NCBI GenBank assembly: GCA_910576815.1
Contig: CAJTKA010000018.1
Span: 7,693-71,692 of the forward strand
Reading direction: 5' to 3'
DNA: 64,000 bases
From: an uncultured Lachnospiraceae bacterium
Lineage (GTDB): Bacteria > Bacillota > Clostridia > Lachnospirales > Lachnospiraceae
Part shown: positions 52,527 through 61,447 of the stretch, piece by piece
Layout of the letters: every line of letters begins with the position of its first letter
Position numbering within the stretch: position 1 is the first letter of the stretch
Made by a program: the position numbers and the translations under genes
Notes under the pieces: generated by a model
The model's input: only the letters and a program-made list of their open reading frames with translations
The model's database searches: none
What the model was told of the DNA's origin: nothing

Positions 52527-52961
52527 ATGATAAGAACAGCCTCCAAAGACGATATTGGAATCATAGCCGAACTGGCAGTCAAAATGTGGGATGATAGCTC
52601 CGTAGAGAAGCTGGCGGATGAATTTGCAGAGCTTATTTCCAAAGATACCGCCTGTATTTTCCTCAAGTATGAAAATGACATGCCTGTCGGATTTGCGCAA
52701 TGTCAATTGCGCAGCGATTATGTGGAAGGCACGGAAACATCTCTCGTCGGTTACTTAGAAGGTATTTTCATTTTGGAAGGTTACCGCAAGCGGGGTTATG
52801 CCAAAGAACTGCTACACGCATGCGAGGCATGGGCAAAGGATATGAGCTGTACAGAATTTGCCAGCGATTGCGAACTTGACAATACCGATAGCCTGGGATT
52901 TCATATGGCGATGGGTTTTACGGAGGCGAATCGCATCATCTGTTTTACGAAGAAGCTGTAA
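52527..52961 (+). CDS. Aminoglycoside 6'-N-acetyltransferase-like GNAT protein
   Basis: A 144-residue GNAT acetyltransferase. The segments SDYVEGTETSLVGYLEGIFIL, YRKRGYAKELLHACEAWA and CTEFASDCELDNTDSLGFHMAMGF closely follow the AAC(6')-I group that inactivates aminoglycosides by acetyl-CoA-dependent modification. Only assay can show whether it does this; chromosomal relatives can be weak or act on other amines. It follows the YcaQ-like gene by 4 bp. Confidence 0.75.
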   Translation: MIRTASKDDIGIIAELAVKMWDDSSVEKLADEFAELISKDTACIFLKYENDMPVGFAQCQLRSDYVEGTETSLVGYLEGIFILEGYRKRGYAKELLHACEAWAKDMSCTEFASDCELDNTDSLGFHMAMGFTEANRIICFTKKL

Positions 52962-53073
52962 AAATATAATTTTTTGGAGATCAAAGTGTTTGCGAAGTTT
53001 GGCTTACGGATTGTAAATTGATATAATAAAGAATGAAAGAAGCTGGGAAGATATTTGCCAGAGAAAGGGGTCA

Positions 53074-53850
53074 ATGATAATGAAAAATTATTCGGAAGAT
53101 GCGAGCAGACAATACCACATTCAGGTGGCGCAGGGTGAGGTGGGGCGCTATGTGATCATGCCCGGAGACCCGAAGCGCTGTGTCAAGATTGCGCAGTATT
53201 TTGACGATCCTGTTTTGATTGCGGATAACAGGGAATATATTACCTATACGGGAACACTCGACGGGGTGAAAGTGAGCGTGACTTCTACAGGCATCGGCGG
53301 ACCTTCTGCAGCGATCGCCATGGAGGAATTGGTGCGCTGCGGCGCGGACACCTTTCTGCGTATCGGTACTTGCGGCGGGATGCAGACGGAGGTGAAAAGC
53401 GGCGATATCGTGATTGCGACGGGAGCGATCCGCATGGAGGGGACAAGCAGAGAGTATGCGCCCATCGAGTTTCCGGCGGTCCCCAACCTTACTGTGACAA
53501 ATGCCTTTGTGGAGGCGGCAAAGAAGTTGGACTGCCCTCATCATGCAGGTGTGGTGCAGTGCAAGGATTCTTTTTACGGGCAGCATGAACCGGAGACGAA
53601 GCCTGTAAGCTATGAGCTTGTGAATAAATGGGAAGCATGGAAGCGGCTGGGATGTTTGGCTTCCGAGATGGAGTCGGCGGCGCTGTTCACAGTGGCAAGT
53701 TATTTACATGTGCGGGCAGGTTCCTGCTTTTTGGTAGTTGCGAATCAGGAACGCGAAAAGCTGGGACTGGAAAACCCGGTGGTGCATGATACGGATATGG
53801 CAGTCCGCGTGGCGGTGGAAGCGGTGCGGGGGCTGATTCAGAATAATTAA
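53074..53850 (+). CDS. udp: Uridine phosphorylase
   Basis: A 258-residue nucleoside phosphorylase of the PNP/UDP family; it converts uridine and phosphate to uracil and ribose 1-phosphate. Characteristic parts are VIMPGDPKRC, STGIGGPSAAIAMEEL, RIGTCGGMQ, CKDSFYGQHEPE and SEMESAALF. The ATG at 53074 has an AAAGGGG site. Single gene. Confidence 0.93.
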   Translation: MIMKNYSEDASRQYHIQVAQGEVGRYVIMPGDPKRCVKIAQYFDDPVLIADNREYITYTGTLDGVKVSVTSTGIGGPSAAIAMEELVRCGADTFLRIGTCGGMQTEVKSGDIVIATGAIRMEGTSREYAPIEFPAVPNLTVTNAFVEAAKKLDCPHHAGVVQCKDSFYGQHEPETKPVSYELVNKWEAWKRLGCLASEMESAALFTVASYLHVRAGSCFLVVANQEREKLGLENPVVHDTDMAVRVAVEAVRGLIQNN

Positions 53851-53861
53851 GGGTTAACAAA

Positions 53862-54515
53862 ATGCTTAAGAAGGTACTATTCAAAATTACAAAAGGTCCC
53901 TTTATGGGTTCCATGGTTGGAAAAGTATTTCAATACTGCAGCCGGTTGATTCTTGTGAAGAAAATATATAACGGCAAGGAAGTTATTGCGTTTTATCATC
54001 CGCAGCCTTCCTATCAAAATCATGTAATTATTGTGCCGAAAAAGGCGATTAAAAATTTGTAGCAGATGGCATCCGATTCTTATAGCAGATATTTTGTGAA
54101 GATTTGGGAGACCGTAAAGGATATATGTGCGGCGCATCCTCAATTTCGCGATGCATTCGTGATCGCTGCCAATGGAGGGAAAAGGCAGGAGGTTCAACAG
54201 GTACATTTTCATATGTTTACGGACCAAGAAGTTGTAAATGAATACTCTGCGCAGGAGCAGGCGGAGAATGTTTTTTAAAGGGATGGGAATATTTGTATTT
54301 TGGAGCATCCTAACCCCAATTGGGAAGTTCATTTTGTAATGCAGCCAGTTTCGTCATTCCAAATGACAAGGGATGACAAAGATAAAGATGCGTTTTTGGG
54401 AAACGTTTTACATAGTATAGATAGATTAAATGATGAGTGCGATATTGTGCAGAGAGGGTATTCGCTTGTATATCAACATAGGAAGAACAGTGAGATTGAT
54501 TGTCCTGTTTCGTAG
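53862..54515 (+). pseudogene. HIT-domain protein gene with two in-frame stops and a lost 3' end
   Basis: One continuous frame from ATG 53862 encodes a HIT-like protein, including HVIIVPKKAIKNL and the histidine motif QQVHFHMF, but TAG at 54060-54062 and TAA at 54276-54278 interrupt it with no frameshift. Between and after the stops the protein sequence remains normal (EHPNPNWEVHFVMQP). It ends HRKNSEIDCPVS, apparently short of the natural end, where it meets a truncated HepT gene. HIT proteins are nucleotide hydrolases or transferases. Confidence 0.8.
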
Positions 54516-54516
54516 A

Positions 54517-54717
54517 TTGATTTAAAAAATCCGTGGATAACATTTTAGAGAGCTCTCCGATTTGCAGTATTGGCATGGTTATGGAATTTCTGTAAATAAA
54601 GCCAAGTTTTTCGTTGGTAAAAAGGTTTTTATCCTGTTTAAAATATTCATGTGTATCTTTGATTTCCGAACAATAATTATCTATTTTAATGAGTAATGTT
54701 TTATCCTTTGGATTCAT
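54517..54717 (-). pseudogene. Truncated HepT-type toxin gene (DUF86)
   Basis: From ATG 54717 the protein MNPKDKTLLIKIDNYCSEIK through ILQIGELSKMLSTDF matches the N-terminal half of HepT-like RNase toxins. At about residue 67 homology ends and the frame runs on into antisense of the HIT pseudogene. The RX4-6H catalytic motif, which lies in the second half, is missing. It overlaps the mntA-like gene by 17 bases as in normal MNT/HepT pairs. Confidence 0.75.
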
Positions 54718-54997
54718 AAATAACAACCTCGTCTTTTTTGATTTGTTCCAAGAATTCAATATCGTTGGATGTATCTGTAATTACATCGATATTTGAACCT
54801 AATACCATTTCCAGCTCATCAATAAATGCTGCTAACTGAAATAATGATCGGATAGCTCCCTTTGAAATCAAAAAATCATAATCACTTGTTTCTGTTGCTG
54901 TATTTTTTGCTCTGGAACCAAATAGTGCGACTCTGTCTGCACCGTATTTTTGCGCAATGGGAGTAACCAGATTTGATATTTTTTTGATATCCGTCAT
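54701..54997 (-). CDS. MNT-type nucleotidyltransferase, antitoxin of a MntA/HepT pair
   Basis: A 98-residue minimal nucleotidyltransferase with the pol beta motif GSRAKN...SDYD. In MntA/HepT systems it AMPylates the HepT RNase and silences it. The ATG at 54997 has GGAG 7 bases upstream; a GTG at 55027 also opens the frame. The partner toxin gene downstream is truncated, so this antitoxin is now an orphan. Confidence 0.85.
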   Translation of the reverse strand: MTDIKKISNLVTPIAQKYGADRVALFGSRAKNTATETSDYDFLISKGAIRSLFQLAAFIDELEMVLGSNIDVITDTSNDIEFLEQIKKDEVVIYESKG

Positions 54998-55161
54998 TTT
55001 AATCTCCATGTCAGAACAGTTTGCCACATAAAGTTTTGTTGCAGTTATTATTATAGTTTACTTTTGATAAGGATACAACATCAAAAAAGTTAATTCTTGC
55101 ATATTGATCGCAGAATAAGCTATAATGTTTCCAATCAAAAATGTTTGAAAGGATTATCAAT

Positions 55162-55626
55162 ATGGTAAGGCAAATAAGAACTTCTGCGAAAGCAGTGATT
55201 ATTCAAAACGGCAAATTGCTCGCCATAAAGTTGAACGATGGCAAAGAGGAATGGTACATATTGCCCGGCGGCGGACAGGAGTGTGAGGAAATGCTTTCGC
55301 AGGCTGTGGAACGGGAAGTGAGAGAAGAAGCGGGGATAGAGGTTGCGTGCAAAGATTTACTTTTCGTGATAGAGGGAGTTCACGGGGAAGATTTTCACAG
55401 AGTGGATCTGGTATTTTTATGTGATTATCTGGGAGAAGCCCCTGATGCAGAACTGCATGGGGATACGAATCAAATTGGTTTTGAATGGCTGGATTTGTCT
55501 GTATTAAATCAATTGCCCTTGTATCCGTCGAAACTTCGCCGCCCGATCATGAATTTTTATGAGGGGAAAGAATACAAAAAATATCTGGGGAATGAGGAGA
55601 TTGGGGATCCGGCATGTGTAGAATAA
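55162..55626 (+). CDS. NUDIX hydrolase
   Basis: A 154-residue Nudix hydrolase with the box GGGQECEEMLSQAVEREVREEAGI (G-x5-E-x7-REVREEAG), which binds Mg2+ and cleaves nucleoside diphosphate derivatives. The start of the domain, TSAKAVIIQNGKLLAI, is typical. I prefer ATG 55162 with AAAGGA 8 bases upstream over ATG 55141. The substrate is unknown. Confidence 0.9.
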   Translation: MVRQIRTSAKAVIIQNGKLLAIKLNDGKEEWYILPGGGQECEEMLSQAVEREVREEAGIEVACKDLLFVIEGVHGEDFHRVDLVFLCDYLGEAPDAELHGDTNQIGFEWLDLSVLNQLPLYPSKLRRPIMNFYEGKEYKKYLGNEEIGDPACVE

Positions 55627-55710
55627 TAATCTGCGGCTTAAATGGCGCTGGAAATAGTACCTTTGGGAAAGCCCTAATGAAATTTGTTTATTGAAAGGCT
55701 GGAATCGGAA

Positions 55711-56220
55711 ATGACCTGTAAAATAAGAAAATGGAAATTATCAGACGCAAAGGATTTGGCAGCTGCCATTTCCAATAAAAAAGTGCAGGATAACCTGCGG
55801 GATGGGTTGCCCTATCCTTATACAGAACAGGACGGAGTGGACTTTATTTCCGCCATGCTTGCGGCGGATGAAAACGAGACCTTTGCTTTTGCGATTACGG
55901 TAGATGATAAAGCAATTGGCAGTATCGGCGTGTTTCGTCAGGGCAATATCCACAGGCGGACTGCGGAACTGGGATATTACGTGGCGGAAGAATACTGGGG
56001 AAAGGGCATTATGACCGATGCGGTAAAACAAATTTGCGCGTATGTGTTTGATAACAGCGATATTCTCCGCATATATGCGGAGCCGTTTGCCTACAATGCC
56101 GCTTCCTGCCGTGTGCTGGAAAAAGCGGGCTTTCAATATGAAGGCACCTTGCGAAGCAATGCTGTTAAAAATGAAAAAGTGATCGACATGAAGATGTACT
56201 CTTTCTGCCGATCACTTTGA
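55711..56220 (+). CDS. RimJ/RimL-type GNAT acetyltransferase
   Basis: A 169-residue GNAT protein of the RimJ/RimL group: GSIGVFRQGNIHRRTAELGYYVAEEYWGKGIMTDAVKQI (acetyl-CoA pyrophosphate loop) and AYNAASCRVLEKAGFQYEGTLRSNAVKN. Targets of this group include protein N-termini and small amines. I start at ATG 55711; a TTG at 55684 also opens the frame. The last 45 bases form a hairpin that could terminate the convergent SulP gene. Confidence 0.88.
   Translation: MTCKIRKWKLSDAKDLAAAISNKKVQDNLRDGLPYPYTEQDGVDFISAMLAADENETFAFAITVDDKAIGSIGVFRQGNIHRRTAELGYYVAEEYWGKGIMTDAVKQICAYVFDNSDILRIYAEPFAYNAASCRVLEKAGFQYEGTLRSNAVKNEKVIDMKMYSFCRSL
56176..56218 (-). terminator. Terminator-like hairpin of sulP inside the convergent GNAT gene
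   Basis: AAAGTGATCG (56176-56185) and CGATCACTTT (56209-56218) are perfect 10-bp arms. In the minus direction the stem is followed by a U-rich run (CTTTTTC). It lies within the GNAT coding sequence. Confidence 0.5.
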
Positions 56221-56241
56221 ATAGACTTATTACATTTCGGG

Positions 56242-57882
56242 CTAAACGTGCTTAGCCGCCGCTTCCAGCGCTTCGTCGATGTGGGCGCAGAAATTCTCTA
56301 TGCCGACCCGCTCGGTAAAGCCTGCTTTATCCATTACTTTTTTCGGCTGTTCATTGACATGAGAGAGGATGATACGGATGCCTCTCTTTTCGCATTTTTC
56401 CAGAAGTTCCGTCAGGGAGTGCATGGCGGTCGCGTCGATGGCGTTTACACTACGCATACGCAGGATCAGGCAGGAGGTGTCTTCCTTTAATGAGATGCGC
56501 AGGATCTTGTCTGCCGCCGCAAAAAACATCGGCCCGGAAATTTCATAAACCAGAGTGTGGCTTGGCACCACGCGAAGCGAAAGGGCATCGGGATCGTCTT
56601 CCTCATCCACATACTTCCAGCCCTCCACTTCCGTTACTTCGCTCATACGCTTCATAAATAAAATTGCGGCAAGTAGAATACCGACCTCAATCGCAAGTAC
56701 CAGATCGAAGACGACGGTAAGTACAAAACTAAGCACTAATACGATAATGTCGCTCTTGGGAGAGGACTTGATCAGATTCACAAAGGTACGCCAGCCGCTC
56801 ATATTATAGGCCACCATAAAGAGGATGGCGGCGATGCAGGGCATGGGAATCAGCGCTGCGTAAGGCATTAAAATCACAAGGATCAATACCAGCGTAATGG
56901 AGTGCACCATACCGGCAATGGGGGTACGCCCACCGTTTTTGATGTTGGCGGCCGTCCTGGCAATCGCGCCCGTGGCGGGAATGCCGCCAAACAGTGCGGA
57001 GCCGACGTTGCCGACGCCCTGTGCAATCAGTTCCATATTGGAGCGGTGCTTGGAATTGATCATGCTGTCAGATACCACGCAGGAGAGCAGGGATTCGATA
57101 GCCGCCAGAATTGCGATGGTAAAAGCATCCGGCAGGATATCGCCCACGTCCTTCAAGGTGAAGGAAGGCAGATGGAAGCTTGGCAGTTTATTACTGATCT
57201 CGTAAAGGTCGCCGATGGTGTTTACGTTCATATTGAGAAACTTCACTATCAGGATACCGACGATCACGGCAATCAGGGAGCCGGGAATGGTCTTGTTGAT
57301 ATAAGGCCACACAATAAGGATAGCCAGGCAGATCATGCCGACGATCAGCGCCTGCACATTGATAGTCGCAATATTTTGAATAACCGCTTCCAGTTTTTCC
57401 ATGGTTTCGATCGTTACGGTTCCCTCGGGGTAAGTCAGGCCCAAAAAATCTTTGATCTGACCAATGGCGATGGTGACGGCGATACCCGCCGTAAAGCCTG
57501 TGGTGATGGTATAAGGGATATACTTGATCAGGTTGCCAAGGCGCAGAAAGCCCATGGCAATCAAAATAATGCCGGCCAGAATGGTAGCAAGGATCAAACC
57601 GTCTATGCCTTTGGCAGCCACGATGCCTGCGACGATAGTGGCAAAGGCGGCTGTGGGTCCCGCGATCTGTACGCGGCTTCCGCCCAGAAAAGAGATTAAA
57701 AAGCCCGCAACGATGGCGGTGTAGATACCCTGTTCGGGGCCGACGCCTGATGCAAGTGCCAGGGCGATGGATAGGGGCAGGGCGATAATGGCGACGATGA
57801 TGCCGGCGATTACGTCCTTAATAAATTGCTCCTTAGTATAAGTCTTCATGACGGAAAACAACTTCGGTTTTAACTTTTCCAT
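56242..57882 (-). CDS. SulP family anion transporter with STAS domain
   Basis: A 546-residue SLC26/SulP transporter: about 12 helices in the first 420 residues, with AGIIVAIIALPLSIALALASGVGPEQGIYTAIVAGF and FGGIPATGAIARTAANIKNGGRTPIAGMVH, then a cytoplasmic STAS domain (about 445-546, VNAIDATAMHSLTELLEKC). Substrates of the family are sulfate, bicarbonate or other anions. AGGAG precedes the ATG by 9-10 bases. Confidence 0.94.
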   Translation of the reverse strand: MEKLKPKLFSVMKTYTKEQFIKDVIAGIIVAIIALPLSIALALASGVGPEQGIYTAIVAGFLISFLGGSRVQIAGPTAAFATIVAGIVAAKGIDGLILATILAGIILIAMGFLRLGNLIKYIPYTITTGFTAGIAVTIAIGQIKDFLGLTYPEGTVTIETMEKLEAVIQNIATINVQALIVGMICLAILIVWPYINKTIPGSLIAVIVGILIVKFLNMNVNTIGDLYEISNKLPSFHLPSFTLKDVGDILPDAFTIAILAAIESLLSCVVSDSMINSKHRSNMELIAQGVGNVGSALFGGIPATGAIARTAANIKNGGRTPIAGMVHSITLVLILVILMPYAALIPMPCIAAILFMVAYNMSGWRTFVNLIKSSPKSDIIVLVLSFVLTVVFDLVLAIEVGILLAAILFMKRMSEVTEVEGWKYVDEEDDPDALSLRVVPSHTLVYEISGPMFFAAADKILRISLKEDTSCLILRMRSVNAIDATAMHSLTELLEKCEKRGIRIILSHVNEQPKKVMDKAGFTERVGIENFCAHIDEALEAAAKHV

Positions 57883-58166
57883 GGGAATGAGCTCCTATTC
57901 TTTATCGTTTGTTCTCTATTTCTAAACGGCAATGACGATTGCTTTTACCGTTTGATGATCGGCGGCGTCAGGGCACGCCGACGTTTCCATCATAGTACCA
58001 TTTGCAGTATTTTTCAAGCGCGTTTTTATTGCCGCCGATTGCTGTTTATGCTAAGATGAAAGAAAAGAAAACAGAAAGCAGGATGCTGTTTCAAAGAGCA
58101 CGGCAAGACGACGGGAGCGTCGCGGAAATACAGGGAAATAGCAAGCTGGCAGAGGATTGTGAGAGT

Positions 58167-59531
58167 ATGAGATACGACGTGATCATTGTCGGCGCGGGAC
58201 CGGGCGGCATCTACTCGGCATACGAGCTGACAAAGAAGGAAACGGATTTGAAAATTGCGGTGATCGAGGCGGGGCACGCCTTGGAGAAACGGCACTGCCC
58301 GATCGACGGCGAAAAGGTGAAATCCTGCGTGGGCTGTCCGAGCTGTTCCATTATGAGCGGGTTTGGCGGCGCGGGCGCTTTTTCTGATGGGAAATACAAT
58401 ATTACAAATGATTTTGGGGGCACGCTTTACGAGTATGTGGGGAAGAAGCAGGCCCTGGAACTGATGCGCTATGTGGATGAGATCAATATGCGCTACGGCG
58501 GCGAGGGGACGAAGCTTTACTCCACGGCAGGGACGCATTTTAAGAAGCTTTGTCTGCAAAATAAGTTAAATCTCCTGGATGCTTCGGTGCGCCATTTAGG
58601 GACGGATATCAATTATATTGTGTTAGAAAATTTATACGCGGAATTAAAGGATAAGGTTGACTTTTACTTTGATACACCTGTAAAAACGGTGGAGAAGACA
58701 GCGGACGGATTTCGCGTGGTAACGGAAAAGGAAGCCTATGAATGTGACAAATGCGTCATATCTGTGGGGCGCAGCGGCAGCAAATGGATGGAAAAAGTGT
58801 GCGGCGAGCTGGATATCAAAACGAAGTCGAACCGTGTGGATATCGGCGTGCGGGTGGAGCTTCCGGCAGTTATTTTTTCTCATCTGACGGATGAACTTTA
58901 CGAGAGCAAGATCGTTTACCGCACGGAAAAATTTGAGGACAGTGTGCGCACATTCTGCATGAATCCGCACGGGATCGTGGTCAATGAAAATACGAACGGT
59001 ATCGTGACGGTGAACGGACACAGCTACGAGGGAGCAGAAAAACAGACGGACAATACAAACTTTGCGCTGCTGGTAGCGAAGCATTTTTCGGAGCCCTTTA
59101 AGGACAGCAACGGCTACGGTGAAAGCATTGCCAGACTTTCCAATATGCTGGGCGGCGGCGTGATCGTGCAGCGTTTCGGTGATCTGGTGCGCGGCAGACG
59201 CAGTAACGCAAAGCGCATCTCGGAAGGCATCATTGAGCCGACGCTTTCTGCTACGCCGGGAGACTTGAGTCTGGTATTGCCCAAGCGTATCTTGGACGGC
59301 ATCATGGAAATGATCTATGCGCTTGATAAGATTGCGCCCGGCACTGCGAACGACGATACCCTGCTCTATGGCGTGGAAGTGAAATTCTACAATATGGAAG
59401 TGGATATCGACGAGAACCTGGAAACGAAACACAAAGGACTTTACATCATCGGGGACGGCAGCGGGGTGACGCATTCCCTGTCCCATGCCTCCGCCAGCGG
59501 GGTGTATGTAGCAAGAAGGATATTAGGTTAG
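58167..59531 (+). CDS. FAD-dependent oxidoreductase, unknown substrate
   Basis: A 454-residue flavoprotein with the FAD-binding motif VIIVGAGPGGIYSAYEL at its start and a second dinucleotide-type end IIGDGSGVTHSLSHASASGVYVARRI. A conserved cysteine set CVGCPSCSIMSGFGGAGAFSDGKYN lies after residue 50. This family is widespread in Firmicutes without a known reaction. I start at ATG 58167; 55 open codons upstream lack a ribosome site and show no similarity. It lies 12 bp before the ROK kinase gene. Confidence 0.88.
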   Translation: MRYDVIIVGAGPGGIYSAYELTKKETDLKIAVIEAGHALEKRHCPIDGEKVKSCVGCPSCSIMSGFGGAGAFSDGKYNITNDFGGTLYEYVGKKQALELMRYVDEINMRYGGEGTKLYSTAGTHFKKLCLQNKLNLLDASVRHLGTDINYIVLENLYAELKDKVDFYFDTPVKTVEKTADGFRVVTEKEAYECDKCVISVGRSGSKWMEKVCGELDIKTKSNRVDIGVRVELPAVIFSHLTDELYESKIVYRTEKFEDSVRTFCMNPHGIVVNENTNGIVTVNGHSYEGAEKQTDNTNFALLVAKHFSEPFKDSNGYGESIARLSNMLGGGVIVQRFGDLVRGRRSNAKRISEGIIEPTLSATPGDLSLVLPKRILDGIMEMIYALDKIAPGTANDDTLLYGVEVKFYNMEVDIDENLETKHKGLYIIGDGSGVTHSLSHASASGVYVARRILG

Positions 59532-59543
59532 GAGGGTATCAAT

Positions 59544-60419
59544 ATGATTTTAGGAGCTTTGGAAGCAGGCGGCACGAAGATGGTGTGCGCCATCGGTAAT
59601 GAAAACGGAGAGATCAGGGAGCAGATTTCGATTCCTACGGAAACGCCGGAGATCACGATCCCGAAACTTTTGGATTTTTTTACAGGAAAAGGCATTGAGG
59701 CGCTGGGCATCGGCTGCTTTGGGCCGATCGACGTGGACAGAAATTCCGTGACTTACGGATATATTACCACCACGCCGAAACTCGCCTGGCAGAATTTCAA
59801 TATTGTAGGCGCGTTTCGTGAAAAACTGGGGGTACCCGTGGGTTTTGATACCGACGTGAACGGTTCCGCGCTGGGGGAATATACCTGGGGAATCGCGAAA
59901 GGGCTGCATAGCTGTATCTATATCACGATCGGCACAGGTGTGGGCGTGGGTGTGATCGTGGACGGCAGACTCGTGCATGGCATGATGCACCCGGAAGGCG
60001 GTCATATTTTGCTGAACAAGCTCCCGCATGATACCTATGAGGGCTTTTGTCCTTTCCACAAAAACTGCATGGAAGGACTGGCGGCAGGTCCCGCCATCGA
60101 GGGCAGATGGGGAAAGAAAGCGATTGAACTGGCGGACAGAGCCGAAGTCTGGGAGATGGAGGCGGAGTACATCGCGCAGGCGCTGGTTGATTATGTGATG
60201 CTCTTATCGCCCCAGCGCATTATTTTAGGCGGCGGCGTCATGCACCAGACGCAGCTCCTGCCTCTGGTGCGCGCGAAGTTTAAAGAGCAGTTAAACGGCT
60301 ATATTAAAACAAAAGAATTAGAGAATCTTGAGAGTTATATTGTGGTGCAAAGTCTGGATGATAAACAGGGGATCATGGGGGCGTTGAAACTGGGGATGAT
60401 GGAACTGGAAAGGGTTTAG
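59544..60419 (+). CDS. ROK-family fructokinase
   Basis: A 291-residue ROK sugar kinase with the N-terminal ALEAGGTKMVCAIG ATP loop, GIGCFGPIDVD, TDVNGSALGEY, TIGTGVGVG, and the zinc-binding set with HPEGGH and CPFHKNCMEGLAAGPAIEGRWG. The C-terminal half and zinc site match bacterial fructokinases (ScrK/GmuE type). The ATG at 59544 has AGGAGG upstream. Confidence 0.92.
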   Translation: MILGALEAGGTKMVCAIGNENGEIREQISIPTETPEITIPKLLDFFTGKGIEALGIGCFGPIDVDRNSVTYGYITTTPKLAWQNFNIVGAFREKLGVPVGFDTDVNGSALGEYTWGIAKGLHSCIYITIGTGVGVGVIVDGRLVHGMMHPEGGHILLNKLPHDTYEGFCPFHKNCMEGLAAGPAIEGRWGKKAIELADRAEVWEMEAEYIAQALVDYVMLLSPQRIILGGGVMHQTQLLPLVRAKFKEQLNGYIKTKELENLESYIVVQSLDDKQGIMGALKLGMMELERV

Positions 60420-60458
60420 CATTTTAAAGCGGCGGAGATAAAAAAGAGGGATAAGGGA

Positions 60459-61379
60459 ATGTTTACTACTGTTTTTGGTAAAAAGATTTATTATGAAATA
60501 TATGGTGAGGAACACAGCGATACGTTACTGTATCTTCACGGCGGCCCGGGTGCAAGCTGCCTTGATTTTGTCAATCAGGCAAAAGCCCTGAGCAGACAAA
60601 TAAGGATTATAATATTGGATCAGTTGGGCGTTCTTCGTTCGGATGCCATTGCAGAGGATGAAGATTACAGTATGGAATATCAAGTGGAAATGTTTGAGGA
60701 GATGCGCAAATCTTTTGGTATCGGGAAGTGGAGTATCCTCGGACATTCTTACGGCGGTATGCTTGCCGTTTTATATGCGCACTGTTATCCGGAATCCATC
60801 CATAAGGTGATTCTGGATTGTCCTTCCCTATGGTTTGAAGATTCTGCGAGATCAACAGCGGAATTTTTAAGCGGGCATATTGAAAGCCATAATAATAATG
60901 CGGAAAGCGAACTTTGCCAAAAACTGAAAACAACGGATTATCAGGGCGGAAAAGAGTCCATTTGCGATCTGATGGAGCTGCTTAGTTGCTGCACGGATAT
61001 GCAGCTGCGAAATTATTTACATGGCATTTCCTTTGAAGAATATCAGGAGAGCATGGACACGAGTGAAATCACAAATGAAATGTGGGCAAAAGCAGAGCAG
61101 CATTTGAAGAAGCTGATGGAAAAGCCGTCTATCCCAAATGGGTCTTCCGAAAAAAGAGTAACCATGATGGATAATTTTTTACCAATGGTAAAAGAGATCA
61201 CGCAGCCGATACTGCTGCTTAACGGGAAATTTGACCCTGCCTGTACGAAGCGCCAGATAGAATATATGTTGAGCAATGTGCAGGATATAAAGCAGACCGT
61301 TTTTGAGAATAGCGGGCACTTTCCAAGGATTGAGGAAGCGGAAAAATATACGGAGACTGTGCTTGCATTTCTTGCATAA
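60459..61379 (+). CDS. Alpha/beta hydrolase, proline iminopeptidase-like
   Basis: A 306-residue alpha/beta hydrolase: oxyanion segment HGGPGASCLDF, nucleophile elbow GHSYGG, acid in FDPACTKRQ and terminal histidine in SGHFPRIEE. The HGGPG start and overall layout match proline iminopeptidases (S33). AAGAGGGATAAGGG lies upstream of the ATG. A bidirectional terminator follows. Confidence 0.88.
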   Translation: MFTTVFGKKIYYEIYGEEHSDTLLYLHGGPGASCLDFVNQAKALSRQIRIIILDQLGVLRSDAIAEDEDYSMEYQVEMFEEMRKSFGIGKWSILGHSYGGMLAVLYAHCYPESIHKVILDCPSLWFEDSARSTAEFLSGHIESHNNNAESELCQKLKTTDYQGGKESICDLMELLSCCTDMQLRNYLHGISFEEYQESMDTSEITNEMWAKAEQHLKKLMEKPSIPNGSSEKRVTMMDNFLPMVKEITQPILLLNGKFDPACTKRQIEYMLSNVQDIKQTVFENSGHFPRIEEAEKYTETVLAFLA

Positions 61380-61397
61380 TAGAATAGGGTAATTGTA

Positions 61398-61430
61398 AAA
61401 CCTCACAACGATTGCAAGGTTGTGAGGTTT
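61398..61430. terminator. Bidirectional terminator between hydrolase and esterase genes
   Basis: AAACCTCACAAC (61398-61409) and GTTGTGAGGTTT (61419-61430) form a perfect 12-bp stem with a 9-nt loop; T-rich sequence follows in both directions. It separates two convergent genes. Confidence 0.85.
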
Positions 61431-61447
61431 CGCAATTTTCTGGTAGT

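Noticed and set aside
56902..57699. 265-codon plus-strand frame inside sulP
   Set aside because: Antisense of conserved transmembrane helices, rich in Asp/His/Gln, no ribosome site.
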